From an uncultured Christensenellaceae bacterium (GTDB lineage: Bacteria; Bacillota; Clostridia; Christensenellales; Borkfalkiaceae): a DNA stretch of 64,000 nt. The DNA is taken from NCBI GenBank assembly GCA_910588645.1, contig CAJUOY010000006.1, positions 1 through 64,000 of the forward strand, given 5' to 3'. Position 1 is the stretch's first letter, and the number at the start of each line of letters is the position of its first letter. The notes below the pieces were generated by a model, which worked only from the letters and a program-made list of their open reading frames with translations, was not told where the DNA came from and did no database searches. This document shows positions 57,049 through 64,000 of this stretch, piece after piece. The position numbers and the translations under genes are program-made.

Positions 57049-57909
57049 TTACCACAATGTTTCGGGATCGAACCCGAATACCTGCACGAGTTCGAGATGC
57101 GGCGAATGGGACATATCGTACGGTGTAACCAAAATTCCGCCGTTGCTGTCCAGATCTATTCCGAATTGATTGAAGGCGTACCATATCAGGTGCGCACACT
57201 GCGTCTTATCTATTTTATTTTTGTCGGTAAATATTCCCGCAAGCCCCTCGTAAGGTATTCCCAAAAGATTTTCCTCGGTATAGTCAACGATCTTTTCAAC
57301 CGTATCGCGGTCGGCGGTCTGGTCGCTGACTCTGAAAACCATAAAATTGATTCTGCGGAAAAATTCGGACGCGGAACTCTGTTTGCTGAAAGTGCCGTAG
57401 GCGTTCGCCTCCAGAACGGTATTCATATCTCCGTCGGCTACAAGTCCTGCGTGTCCTATGCGCACGCCCGATATGTGAGTGGAGGAAGTAATGATAATAT
57501 CGCCCTTTTCAAGGTATATAGGCATAGCGGGTTTATCGGCGTAATCGGTGCATACAAAGGGTGCAAACTGACTTTTTTGGGTTGCGCGCTCTTCAAAGAA
57601 ATCTTCCTGAATTTCCATTATGCGCCTTTTGCCGGACGCGCCGCGTTCAAGCGCTCTGTCAATCCCGATCTTAGTTAATCCTGTCTGCGAGTACAGTAAT
57701 TCGTAATCATCGTCGGTAAGCTCGCTTTTTTCAAGAATATCCGTTATGTCCTGCTTGTCGTAATCCGGTCTCCAGCACTCTATTTTATCCGCAACCGAAA
57801 AGCCTATCTGAAGTCCGAGCGCGGTTATAAGAATTACCCCGATTATGGACGCGGCTACTATTGCGAATATTATTTTTTTTGTTAATTTTTTGCCGTTTCT
57901 CTTTGTCAT
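57049..57909 (-). CDS. Membrane-anchored permuted papain-like (YiiX/NlpC-P60 type) hydrolase
   Basis: A 286-residue protein with an N-terminal membrane helix (about 12-35) and an outside domain. His153 in RIGHAGLVADG precedes Cys238 in TQCAHLIWYAFNQFG. That order, His first and Cys last, is the permuted arrangement of the YaeF/YiiX family of NlpC/P60-like enzymes. GDIIITSSTH precedes the histidine as in that family. It may cleave amide or ester bonds in cell-wall or lipid substrates. It overlaps the dipeptidase gene by ATGA, suggesting linked roles in peptide recycling. Confidence 0.8.
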   Translation of the reverse strand: MTKRNGKKLTKKIIFAIVAASIIGVILITALGLQIGFSVADKIECWRPDYDKQDITDILEKSELTDDDYELLYSQTGLTKIGIDRALERGASGKRRIMEIQEDFFEERATQKSQFAPFVCTDYADKPAMPIYLEKGDIIITSSTHISGVRIGHAGLVADGDMNTVLEANAYGTFSKQSSASEFFRRINFMVFRVSDQTADRDTVEKIVDYTEENLLGIPYEGLAGIFTDKNKIDKTQCAHLIWYAFNQFGIDLDSNGGILVTPYDMSHSPHLELVQVFGFDPETLW

Positions 57910-59141
57910 TTCGTTAATCTTTCGATCGCAAGTTTATATATTTTAAAACACTTTTCTATTTTGTCGAAAGTTATGTATTCGTTGGCCTGGTGTATGGTAT
58001 TTTCTTCGCCTGCTTCTTCGGGGCCGAACGCCGCTCCGCATTTCAAAGCGCGTGCGTACGTGCCTCCGCCTATGGCAAGCGGCCTCGTGTTTTTGCCCGT
58101 AACCTCGTTATATACCGCGTTCAACGTCTTTATAAGAAAACAATCCGCGGGGTTCATAAGCGGCGCCTGATCTGAGTCTATGGTGTAGGGGACGGTGATT
58201 TTATCGAGTATATCTTCGCGCTTATAGGTTGCGGGATATCTTATGTCGCAGGTTACGTACAGTGCGTTTCCGCGCTGCTCTATTACGTTTGGTGAGAAAG
58301 TGAGAAAACCGGTTTCGTCGTGTAAAAGTTTTAATCCGAAGCAATCTTCGAACAACGCCTTTTTTTCGTCCTTTAAACCGAGATAATCGAGTACGGCGGG
58401 TATCGCGTTCACCCCCTCGTCGGGAGTGGAGCCGTGCGCGGATTTACCGGTTGAAACTATCTTTCCGTTTTCGTAAATAAGGTTATAACGCTTCAATTTA
58501 TCATAGTCTGCGGGAGCGCACACCTCGCATTTTGCACAGACCATATTCGCGCGTTCGCCGCCTCTAAAGCCGGTAAAATTTCCGTTTACCGCAAATTCAA
58601 GTGTCGCGTGTATAATGCCTTTTTCGGCATATATCACGGGAAAATCGGCATCGGGGGAAAATCCCTCGTCGGGCATATGCGCGTGTTTTTTATAGTAGTC
58701 GATACAGCCCCAGCCGTTTTCTTCGTTACAACCGACAATGAGCTTAATCTTTCTCTTTGGTAAAAATCCCTCGTCTTTCAACGCTTTAAGGGCGTATAGA
58801 ACTATTACCGCGGGGCCCTTGTCGTCCATAGTTCCCCTGCCCCATATGCGGCGGTTAACCTCGTCTATCTCGCCGCCGAACGGATCGTGAGTCCAGCCTT
58901 CGCCAGCCGGTACGACGTCGAGGTGCGCGAGTATAGCGAACTCTTCGCCGTCGCCGTAGATAACTTCTCCCGCATAGCCGTCGTAGTCTACGGTTTCAAA
59001 ACCTAAGGCGGAGGCGAGGTTTAAAAAGTAGTCTAAAGACTTTCTTGCCCCTGCGCCGAAGGGTGCGTTTTTTTCGGGCGCCGTCTGCGCCGAGTCGAAT
59101 TTTATTATTTCCGATATGGATTTTTTTATTTGTTCGATCAT
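57906..59141 (-). CDS. pepV: M20 family dipeptidase (PepV/Sapep type)
   Basis: A 411-residue metallopeptidase with metal ligands in AILAHLDVVPAGEGW (His), GRGTMDDKGP (bridging Asp) and CNEENGWGC (general base Glu and ligand Glu), plus the lid domain and AIGGGTYARAL. It cleaves dipeptides in the cytoplasm. It is slightly shorter than Lactobacillus PepV. AGGAAGG precedes the ATG. The gene is first in a two-gene operon with the anchored hydrolase. Confidence 0.94.
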   Translation of the reverse strand: MIEQIKKSISEIIKFDSAQTAPEKNAPFGAGARKSLDYFLNLASALGFETVDYDGYAGEVIYGDGEEFAILAHLDVVPAGEGWTHDPFGGEIDEVNRRIWGRGTMDDKGPAVIVLYALKALKDEGFLPKRKIKLIVGCNEENGWGCIDYYKKHAHMPDEGFSPDADFPVIYAEKGIIHATLEFAVNGNFTGFRGGERANMVCAKCEVCAPADYDKLKRYNLIYENGKIVSTGKSAHGSTPDEGVNAIPAVLDYLGLKDEKKALFEDCFGLKLLHDETGFLTFSPNVIEQRGNALYVTCDIRYPATYKREDILDKITVPYTIDSDQAPLMNPADCFLIKTLNAVYNEVTGKNTRPLAIGGGTYARALKCGAAFGPEEAGEENTIHQANEYITFDKIEKCFKIYKLAIERLTK

Positions 59142-59244
59142 TTTAAAGCCTTCCTAAAAAATATCGTAAAAACATTATACACTTTTTTTTAAATATGTTA
59201 CAATAAAATTACAGTGAAAATATTTAGAAAATTCGGGAAATGAA

Positions 59245-60477
59245 ATGGGTAAAGAAGGTTCGAACTCGGTTAAGCCGACGATAGATATAACGTCGCGCAA
59301 GGTAATAGAGTATATTAAGCTTGTCATAATACTGCTATTGATCGGCGTTGAAATAATAATATGCGCGGACGCTTATGCGAGAGTTGAACCGCATTACTAC
59401 TTTTATATAGCTCTTGCGTGCTGCGTAATGCTGCTCGGCTTCGAAAGCGTAAACGCCTTCGTCTTTAAAAATTTTGCCGCAAAAATGACTTTTTACGCGC
59501 TGGATTCTGCCTTTATTCTGATGTTGTGCATTTTTACGGGAAATTTGTTTATGTCGACGATTTACTGTCTTGTGCTGACTCAGTGTTACCTTTCTGTAGA
59601 CAGATTCAGAGACAAGACGATACTCTTTGCCGTAAGCTGCGTACTGTATGTTATTTCGTCCATAGTAGGCTATCTATTGAGTAATCCGTCTATGAGCGGC
59701 TTCGATATGACTACGGGTATTCTCGTCGGGTTGGGCGCAATAGCCATAGACTTCGTAGTATCAGTCTTTTTATTGAAATTTTACAGTACAAACCTCGAAC
59801 TTCGCGCGGCGTTAAAGGAGGCGGACGAAAGCCGCCGCCGCCTCGAAGAGATGCACGATCAGCTTACTCAGACCAAAGTGTTCGAGGAAAGGAACAGGAT
59901 AGCAAAGGATATTCACGATACGGCGGGACATTCTATGACTACCGTAATAATGCAGACGGAAGCGGCAAAATTACTCATAGACGATAATCCCGCGGAGGCC
60001 AAAAACCGCATCATATCCGCCAACGTACAGGCCAGAAACGCGCTCGAACAGATGCGCGAGAGCGTGCATTTGCTTGCGGGACGCGGAAGCAAAAAACCGC
60101 TTAAAGAGGAGATCGAGGAAGTTATCGCTCAGACGGTGGACGGTACGGAGATAAAGGCGCGCTGCGATATTGCCGCCGTTCAGCCGCCGGAGGAAGCTTA
60201 TAGGTTTTTGGTGAATAGCGTCAAGGAGCTTCTCGCAAACGGAATAAGGCACGGTAAGGCAACCGCTTTCTACGTGGAACTGAAACAGGACAAAAATTGT
60301 ATTGAGCTTCTCGTATCCGATAACGGCGATGGAGTAAAGGGCGAAATCAAGGAAGGTTTCGGCCTTAAAGGGATAAGGGAAAAATCGGAAAAACTCGGCG
60401 GCAGTTGCGAATTTTCAAGCGAGGACGGCGAGGGCTTCGAAGTCAGAATAACACTTATGAAGGAGAAATCGGAATGA
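59245..60477 (+). CDS. Sensor histidine kinase, NarL-partner (HisKA_3) type
   Basis: A 410-residue kinase: six membrane helices without a large outside domain (about 22-185), a coiled linker (LRAALKEADESRRRLEEMHDQL), and the HisKA_3 dimerisation helix with His224 in ERNRIAKDIHDTAGHSM. The HATPase domain has NGIRHGKATAF (N box), SDNGDGV (G1) and GFGLKGIREK (G2). The many helices and small loops suggest sensing of a membrane-borne signal, as in DesK or LiaS-like kinases. A TACAAT extended -10 is at 59199-59204. It overlaps the regulator gene by ATGA. Confidence 0.93.
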   Translation: MGKEGSNSVKPTIDITSRKVIEYIKLVIILLLIGVEIIICADAYARVEPHYYFYIALACCVMLLGFESVNAFVFKNFAAKMTFYALDSAFILMLCIFTGNLFMSTIYCLVLTQCYLSVDRFRDKTILFAVSCVLYVISSIVGYLLSNPSMSGFDMTTGILVGLGAIAIDFVVSVFLLKFYSTNLELRAALKEADESRRRLEEMHDQLTQTKVFEERNRIAKDIHDTAGHSMTTVIMQTEAAKLLIDDNPAEAKNRIISANVQARNALEQMRESVHLLAGRGSKKPLKEEIEEVIAQTVDGTEIKARCDIAAVQPPEEAYRFLVNSVKELLANGIRHGKATAFYVELKQDKNCIELLVSDNGDGVKGEIKEGFGLKGIREKSEKLGGSCEFSSEDGEGFEVRITLMKEKSE

Positions 60478-61112
60478 TAAAGGTATTGCTTGTCGATGAT
60501 CAGCAAATTCTTGCGGAGGGTATAAAGTCCGTGTTGGAGACTTCGTCCGACGTTGAAGTGGTGGGTATCGCTTCCGACGGAATAGTTGCGGTTGAAATGT
60601 GCGCGGAAAGAAAGCCCGACGTTGTGCTTATGGATATCCGTATGCCCAATATGAACGGCGTAGTCGCAACCAAGCGTATAAAGGAAACGGACGAAAATAT
60701 CAAGATAATAATTCTCACGACGTTCGACGACAGCGACTATATTTTAAGCGCGATAAATAACGGCGCAAGCGGGTACCTGTTAAAGGACATAGGCGCTACC
60801 GCTTTGGTCGACGCAATAAAGAACGCATACAACGGCGACACCATTCTGCCGGCGAAGATAGCAAGAAAGATAACCGAGGCGGCTACACGCGTTTCCTCGG
60901 ATAAGGAGTTTAAGTTGAGAAAGGCTTTTAACCTTTCCGACCGCGAGGTTGAAATCGCCCTTATGCTTTACGACGGTTTTACAAACAGGCAAATTGCTTC
61001 AGCGCTGAAACTTACCGACGGCACGGCAAGAAATTATATCAGCGCCATTTACTTAAAACTCGGCGTGGACGGCCGCGCCGCCGCTGTCGAAAAAATAAAG
61101 AGTATGAATTAA
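60474..61112 (+). CDS. NarL/LuxR-type response regulator
   Basis: A 212-residue regulator: receiver domain with VLLVDDQ, phosphoacceptor Asp54 in VLMDIRMPNMNG, Thr and Lys switch residues (ILTTFDD, GYLLKDI), and a C-terminal LuxR-type helix-turn-helix (LSDREVEIALMLYDGFTNRQIASALKLTDGTARNYI). The ATG at 60474 overlaps the kinase stop. It is phosphorylated by the adjacent kinase; targets are not visible here. Confidence 0.95.
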   Translation: MIKVLLVDDQQILAEGIKSVLETSSDVEVVGIASDGIVAVEMCAERKPDVVLMDIRMPNMNGVVATKRIKETDENIKIIILTTFDDSDYILSAINNGASGYLLKDIGATALVDAIKNAYNGDTILPAKIARKITEAATRVSSDKEFKLRKAFNLSDREVEIALMLYDGFTNRQIASALKLTDGTARNYISAIYLKLGVDGRAAAVEKIKSMN

Positions 61113-61142
61113 AATAACCCGCCGAAAGCTCGGCGGGTTATT
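61113..61142. terminator. Bidirectional terminator
   Basis: 13-bp stem AATAACCCGCCGA/TCGGCGGGTTATT (61113-61125, 61130-61142) between the response regulator and the convergent phosphatase gene. Confidence 0.9.
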
Positions 61143-61143
61143 A

Positions 61144-62214
61144 TTACAGATCGAAAGCTATAGCAGTTATATCGTCGTTGAGATTTGCGCAGAAGGAACG
61201 CAGGTTGTGTTCAAGCGATTTAATAAACTCGTCTGCGGTGCGCGCGGTGGATAGAGTTCTTACGACTTTTTCCACCCCGAACATTTCACCTCGCTCGTTT
61301 TTACACTCGGTCACGCCGTCGGTAAGCAGTACCAATATATCGCCCTTTTTATACGGCAGTGTATCGTCGAAATAGGCGGGCGTATCGAACCAGGTGGATA
61401 CGGGCGGTGAGTTAAGCATAACCCGCGTAATTCCGCTGCCCGTTTTAAGGAGCAAGGGTACGTTGTGCCCCGCCATAGAATAAGTAACGTTTTCGTCGTC
61501 TATTTTTACCGCGGCAACCGTTATATAGTTGCGCTCGTCAAGATTAAGCGCGCGGAATTTTTTACTTAAACTTATTATCGCTTCGGAAGGCGTTTCCGCT
61601 TCCTTGTCGTATGCGGCCTTGACGAATGCGGTCAGCATACCTGCAGATATTCCCTTGCCCGATACGTCGGCAATCACGCCGAACGCTTCGCCGTTTCTCT
61701 CGTAAACGTCTGGTAGATCGCCGCCGATGTCGCGGCAGGGGATATACATATAGGAATACTTTTTACTGCCCGCCCATTTTCCCGCGGGCAGAAGTTTTTG
61801 TTGAATGTTTTTTGCCGTTTGAAGTTCCCGCGCTATCTCCAGTTCGAACGCGTCGTCAACCGCGCCCATACAGTATCCGCCGCCTATAGGCGTAACGGTA
61901 ATGGAATAAGAGACGTCGCGCACGCTGTCTCCTGCGTTTACGCGTTGGAATATCCTTCGGCTGACTTCCTTGTTTGATAGGAAGGCGTCCTCGAACGCGC
62001 CCGCAAGCGCGCATCCGCGGCAACCGTCGTCGTCTCCGCATTTTGCCGCATTTTCGGCGCAGGATATTATCGTCCCCAGTTTCCCGCGCACGGCGGAGGA
62101 AGGGAACAGGTTGCGGAAGGCTCTGTTACAGAACGCGACTTTTAAGTTTTGGTCGACGACTACGACTGCGGTTTTAACGTTGTCGATTATTCGCCTTAAA
62201 TATTTTTCGGTCAT
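61144..62214 (-). CDS. PAS-PP2C (SpoIIE-type) serine/threonine phosphatase with a cysteine-rich PAS
   Basis: A 356-residue protein. An N-terminal PAS-like domain (1-115) contains four closely spaced cysteines, Cys52, Cys59, Cys65 and Cys68 (C-x6-C-x5-C-x2-C), a possible metal or Fe-S site. A linker helix leads to a SpoIIE/RsbU-type PP2C domain (PCRDIGGDLPDVY, IADVSGKGISAGMLTAFVKA, LLTDGVTE). Such phosphatases act on anti-sigma-factor antagonists. It overlaps the upstream lipid kinase gene by 4 bases. Confidence 0.88.
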   Translation of the reverse strand: MTEKYLRRIIDNVKTAVVVVDQNLKVAFCNRAFRNLFPSSAVRGKLGTIISCAENAAKCGDDDGCRGCALAGAFEDAFLSNKEVSRRIFQRVNAGDSVRDVSYSITVTPIGGGYCMGAVDDAFELEIARELQTAKNIQQKLLPAGKWAGSKKYSYMYIPCRDIGGDLPDVYERNGEAFGVIADVSGKGISAGMLTAFVKAAYDKEAETPSEAIISLSKKFRALNLDERNYITVAAVKIDDENVTYSMAGHNVPLLLKTGSGITRVMLNSPPVSTWFDTPAYFDDTLPYKKGDILVLLTDGVTECKNERGEMFGVEKVVRTLSTARTADEFIKSLEHNLRSFCANLNDDITAIAFDL

Positions 62215-63092
62215 ATACGATCCAGATATAATCTTAACTTCCCTTCGACTATGTGCGCTTCCAGCGGCACGTTGTCGTAAAGTTCGCCTTCGGCCTGAAT
62301 GGTGAAGTTTTCGGCCTCATGTACAAAGGTTACTTCCTTGGTCTTAACGAAAGTAACTTTCTTTATTTTATCTACCCTGCCCGCCATAAGCTTTGCAAAA
62401 GCCGCGGGTATTCTCGCTTTGGAAATAAAGTCCACGATAATTACATCAAGCAAGCCGTCGTCTATTTTTGCGTCGGGGAATATCTTTATTCCTCCGCCGA
62501 AGTATTTTCCGTTTCCCACCGCGGCGATAAGTCCGAAATGCTTTTCCTCTTTACCGTCGTATTTTACTGTAAAATTACAACTCTTGAAATTGGCGAGCGA
62601 AACGATAAGCGCTTTCAGATATTTGCCTTTGCCCTTCTCGCCCGAAGAATAAGTGCGTTTAAGTACGTCTACGTCTATGCCCATTCCCACTGAATTTATG
62701 GAGCGCAGTCCGGAGGACAGCTCTATAAAATCTATGTTGCGCGTGCGTCCGTAAATAATTGTTTCCGCCGCTTCGATATGGTTCAATGGGATACCCGCGC
62801 CCTCGGCAAAGTCGTTGCCCGTGCCGAAGGGTATCAGTCCGAGATCGAAGTTTTCAAAATCTTTAAAACCGTTTATGACGTCGTGTAAGGTGCCGTCCCC
62901 GCCCATAGCGATCACCGTGCCGCAATGTCCGGAGGAAGTTATTTCCTCCGTAAATTTCTTTGCGTCGCCGCGCCGGAACGTTTTGTAAATTTTATATTCC
63001 TTGCCGGCTTTTTCGAATACCGCAAGAGTGTCGTCGAATTTTTTTAGTTGTTTGCCTTTAAGGTGCGTTCCGTTGACGAGAATATAATACAC
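62211..63092 (-). CDS. Diacylglycerol kinase-family lipid kinase (YegS/DgkB-like)
   Basis: A 293-residue kinase with the catalytic-domain motif MGGDGTLHDVINGF and IPFGTGNDFAEGAGIP, plus a C-terminal beta-sandwich (VGNGKYFGGGIKIFPDAKIDDGLLDVIIV). It phosphorylates diacylglycerol or a similar lipid, recycling products of membrane polymer synthesis. It starts with GTG 63092, preceded by AGGAG. It is the first gene of a two-gene operon with the phosphatase. Confidence 0.93.
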   Translation of the reverse strand: MYYILVNGTHLKGKQLKKFDDTLAVFEKAGKEYKIYKTFRRGDAKKFTEEITSSGHCGTVIAMGGDGTLHDVINGFKDFENFDLGLIPFGTGNDFAEGAGIPLNHIEAAETIIYGRTRNIDFIELSSGLRSINSVGMGIDVDVLKRTYSSGEKGKGKYLKALIVSLANFKSCNFTVKYDGKEEKHFGLIAAVGNGKYFGGGIKIFPDAKIDDGLLDVIIVDFISKARIPAAFAKLMAGRVDKIKKVTFVKTKEVTFVHEAENFTIQAEGELYDNVPLEAHIVEGKLRLYLDRI

Positions 63093-63158
63093 TGCTTTCT
63101 CCTGGGTATATACGGCGATTTTACGATAAATGTAAGTAAAATATTTACAGTACTAAAA

Positions 63159-63210
63159 ATTATACAACAAATAAATAAGAATTGCAATAGTTTTGAAAAT
63201 AAGGTATAAT
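63159..63210. promoter_or_regulatory. Divergent promoters sharing one palindromic -35 hexamer
   Basis: TTGCAA at 63182-63187 is its own reverse complement. To the right, N17 then TATAAT at 63205-63210; to the left on the minus strand, N17 then TATAAT at 63164-63159. One -35 element therefore serves both the lipid kinase operon and the CCA-like gene, with identical spacing and -10 boxes. Confidence 0.85.
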
Positions 63211-63219
63211 AGTTTTACG

Positions 63220-64000
63220 ATGATTAATGTTCTTTCCCGCAATTTAATACGGCTTGCCCAGGCTTGTCCCTATCCGCTGTACGTGGTCGGAGGGCGCACG
63301 CGTGATTTTCTTGCAGGTCTTAAGTCGGAACGCGCCGACACCGATATCTGTGCGCCGACCTTGGCGGAAGATTTTGCTGCACGCGCTTCGGCCGTCGGGT
63401 TCAAAGCGGACGCGGTTTACGCCAATACGGGCACGGTGAAAATCAGCCGCGGCGTCGAGTCGTACGAGTTTGCTTGTTTCCGCTCGGACGAATACGTGCG
63501 TGGAGCGCATAAGCCCGTAAAGACCTTTTATACGGACGACATAGTAGCGGACGCGCGGCGGCGCGATTTCAGGTGCAACGCCGTTTATTACGATATATCC
63601 GCGGGCGAATTTGTTGATCCGCTCGGCGGTATAGCCGATATCAAGGCTCGCTGCCTAACTACCGTGAGGGAGGCGGACAGGGTATTCGGCGAGGACGGAT
63701 TGAGGCTTATGCGCCTTGCCAGGATTGCCGCCGAGACGGGTTTTACTCCCGATGAAGAGTGCCTTTCGGGCGCGCGGAAAAATTCCACGCTAATTCGTGA
63801 CGTTGCGATCGAGCGGATTTATTCGGAGCTCAGCGGCATACTTCACGCGGATAACAAATACGGTATTATCGGGGCGCAGTACTCGGGACTTGAAATCTTA
63901 AAGGATATAGGCGTGCTTAGAGAAATTTTGCCCGAGCTTGCTTTGGGCGAGAATATGCTTCAACCGCCGGCATTTCACGATTACGACGTGCTCGAACACA
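63220..64000 (+). CDS. CCA tRNA nucleotidyltransferase-like protein (partial, runs off the window)
   Basis: The first 260 residues of a class II nucleotidyltransferase: YVVGGRTRDFL (GG motif; the usual GGAVRD is GGRTRD), ADTDIC (metal-binding DxD), ARRRDFRCNAVYYD (RRDF-NA motif), EDGLRLMRLARIAAETGF (nucleotide-recognition helix), and AFHDYDVLEH, the start of an HD domain at the window edge. It repairs tRNA 3' ends or adds poly(A). ATG 63220 lies about 3 bases after the predicted transcription start and has no ribosome site, so translation is probably leaderless. Confidence 0.9.
   Translation, partial: MINVLSRNLIRLAQACPYPLYVVGGRTRDFLAGLKSERADTDICAPTLAEDFAARASAVGFKADAVYANTGTVKISRGVESYEFACFRSDEYVRGAHKPVKTFYTDDIVADARRRDFRCNAVYYDISAGEFVDPLGGIADIKARCLTTVREADRVFGEDGLRLMRLARIAAETGFTPDEECLSGARKNSTLIRDVAIERIYSELSGILHADNKYGIIGAQYSGLEILKDIGVLREILPELALGENMLQPPAFHDYDVLEH

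Overview
The window looks like chromosomal DNA from a low-to-moderate GC member of the Clostridia (Bacillota), probably an uncultured gut-type lineage. Pointers are strong Shine-Dalgarno sites, textbook TTGACA-N17-TATAAT promoters, many Rho-independent terminators, a V/A-type sodium ATPase operon, YitT and DUF1538 proteins, a BspA-like leucine-rich-repeat lipoprotein remnant and an M60-type surface peptidase. Lineage is inference from gene content; no 16S rRNA is present.

0-5.7 kb: the tail of an rRNA operon (tRNA-Asn, 5S rRNA, terminator), then two neighbouring genes broken only by in-frame stop codons, then a GntR/YtrA-type regulator with its ABC exporter. 5.7-12 kb: an MFS (GPH-type) sugar transporter with an attenuator-like leader, a GH3 beta-glucosidase, a CPBP protease and a GT2 glycosyltransferase. 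12-18.4 kb: two tandem YitT proteins facing a GH13 alpha-glycosidase and a glycogen branching enzyme. 18.4-21.6 kb: nadA, an Rrf2/IscR-type regulator, iscS and iscU, linked by a shared 11-bp motif. 21.6-29.8 kb: a calcium P-type ATPase, an NfeD-flotillin pair, tRNA-Val, two SGNH hydrolases and L-serine dehydratase, the last with a predicted leaderless transcript.

29.9-33.5 kb: grpE-dnaK-dnaJ without hrcA or CIRCE. 33.5-33.9 kb: an AT-rich intergenic stretch with five DnaA boxes. 33.9-37.8 kb: a MATE exporter behind a leader terminator, and an amino-acid ABC importer whose binding protein looks circularly permuted. 38-46.5 kb: a complete nine-gene V-type ATPase operon whose rotor subunit keeps every residue of the sodium site known from Enterococcus hirae NtpK. 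46.6-49 kb: a DUF1538 membrane protein with two PII-like genes.

49.2-51.7 kb: an AT-rich accessory patch immediately after tRNA-Arg. It holds a SLOG-fold gene divergent from a double-XRE regulator around palindromic operator-promoters, a 112-nt highly self-complementary element, and a decayed second copy of the same divergent module. 51.7-59.1 kb: a 1400-residue membrane-anchored M60-like peptidase, a flavin-reductase-like protein, an anchored permuted NlpC/P60-like hydrolase and a PepV-type dipeptidase. 59.2-64 kb: a NarL-type two-component system, a PAS-PP2C phosphatase with a lipid kinase, and a CCA-adding-enzyme-like gene running off the end. The lipid kinase and the CCA-like gene are driven by divergent promoters that share a single palindromic -35 hexamer.
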